64,000 nucleotides of DNA from Conus ventricosus. Lineage: Eukaryota; Mollusca; Gastropoda; Neogastropoda; Conidae. The position numbers and the translations under genes were made by a program. How positions within the stretch are numbered: position 1 is the stretch's first letter; the number at the start of each line of letters is the position of its first letter. The notes beneath the pieces are model-generated. The model was not told where the DNA came from. It saw only the letters and a list, made by a program, of their open reading frames with translations, and made no database searches. Below are positions 63,276-64,000 of the stretch, in pieces. The DNA lies in NCBI GenBank assembly GCA_018398815.1, contig CM031607.1:82841301-82905300 (forward strand), written 5' to 3'.

Positions 63276-64000
63276 GGAAGACCCCAAAGGGAAAAGTTTT
63301 AGAGTGTACAAAAAAAAGGGTTTTTCCCCGCTGGGTGACGCAAGCACACCCCCCAAAACAAAACCACACAGGGCCCTTTGATGGCATGACTACCGGTCAA
63401 AGGGTGTTTACTGTACTTAAAGGGGTGAATTTCCCTTCACTGGGGCTGTTTTTGATCCGTTTTTTCCCGGGGTTTACGGGTTTTTGGGGAAAAACGTTTT
63501 TGCGATTTTTGATTCATTTATTTGCTCACATTTTGGGGGTTTTGTTTTTCACTCGGTTTTGGGGTTTCCCCTTTAACCCCTTTTTTGCTCTTTTTTGTGA
63601 AAATTCCCTTTTTTTTTGGGGTTTTGGAGAAAAAAAATCCCATTTTTCTCCCCACGTTTTAAAATTAGCCCATCGGGCTGGGTCGAAAAAGGGTTACCAG
63701 GGGGAAAAAAAACGGAAATACATGGTGACAGAGCAGAAAGAAAAAGAAATCACGGCGTTGTCCCCTTTTTTCGTTGGGAAAGTACAAATTTTTCATTCCC
63801 CACTATTCGGGAACACCCCCCCTTCCAAACCCTATCTACCCCCCCTCTCTCTCTCCCCTCTCTCTCTCGTCTGTCTTTCTATCTGTCTGTCTGCCCCGTG
63901 TTTTTCTGTTTTTTTTAAACCACAGGGGTTATCATTTTCCCTGTTTTTGGGTTTGCCCGAGTCTTTTGTCTTTGTCTGTCGTCTGTCTAAATGTCGTTGC
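63276..64000. other. Low-quality, homopolymer-rich end of window
   Basis: Runs of G, T, C and A alternate (for example GGGGTTTTGGAGAAAAAAA), with CT/GTCT microsatellites around 63840-63895. No gene is supported; the open frames here have no recognisable domain. Confidence 0.6.

Overview
The window looks like a repeat-dense stretch of an invertebrate animal genome, most likely a marine lophotrochozoan such as a mollusc. I find no host protein gene, rRNA or tRNA that I can support. What is present is mobile and virus-like DNA: LTR and non-LTR retrotransposons, Penelope-like elements (PLEs), satellites, and two copies of a large integrated DNA-virus-like element. Lineage is inferred only from the repertoire (a Gmr1-like gypsy, a Jockey/I-type element, an RTE-type RT, GIY-YIG PLEs and a Polinton-class element).

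Layout. 1-2960: a decayed Jockey/I-type non-LTR element on the minus strand, endonuclease then RT. 3300-12772: an RTE-type reverse transcriptase on the minus strand, split by a complete-ended LTR retrotransposon (3427-11921, 5-bp duplication GCCCA) with the unusual order gag-protease-integrase-RT. 12773-18793: repeats, including a 100-N gap, a 1.7-kb minisatellite and a CR1/L2-like RT tail. 18796-35271: virus-like element A. 35272-37084: sparse. 37085-45713: a second copy of the same LTR element. 45714-47797: low complexity and tandem repeats. 47798-48797: a 1000-N gap. 48798-60927: virus-like element B, entered partway through its polymerase gene. 60928-62900: two PLE 3' fragments with hammerhead-ribozyme-like motifs. 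62900-64000: tandem repeats and poor-quality sequence.

The most interesting object is the virus-like element. Its identifiable genes are a protein-primed family B DNA polymerase, a Polinton/retrovirus-type integrase, a penton-like minor capsid protein and a P-loop protein. Around them are at least six gene families I cannot name. Element A runs between inverted terminal repeats of about 225 bp, and each repeat is itself a long imperfect palindrome able to fold into a hairpin. Both copies carry this repeat just after the penton-like gene. In element B the integrase module has the opposite orientation to that in A, and an 816-bp near-perfect palindrome with a 13-bp target duplication interrupts one gene. 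Element A also starts with a triplet of tandem paralogous small genes, each with the same AT-rich leader.

How the parts would work together (inference from the Polinton/adintovirus families): the polymerase copies a linear genome, the integrase inserts it, and the penton-like protein, P-loop protein and uncharacterised genes would build and fill a particle. Most genes carry several frameshifts. Some of this is real decay, but the excess of one-base and homopolymer indels in 21.8-35 kb, 37-46 kb, 48.8-57.5 kb and 63-64 kb also looks like unpolished long-read assembly. The clean stretch 58.35-60.7 kb has intact reading frames.
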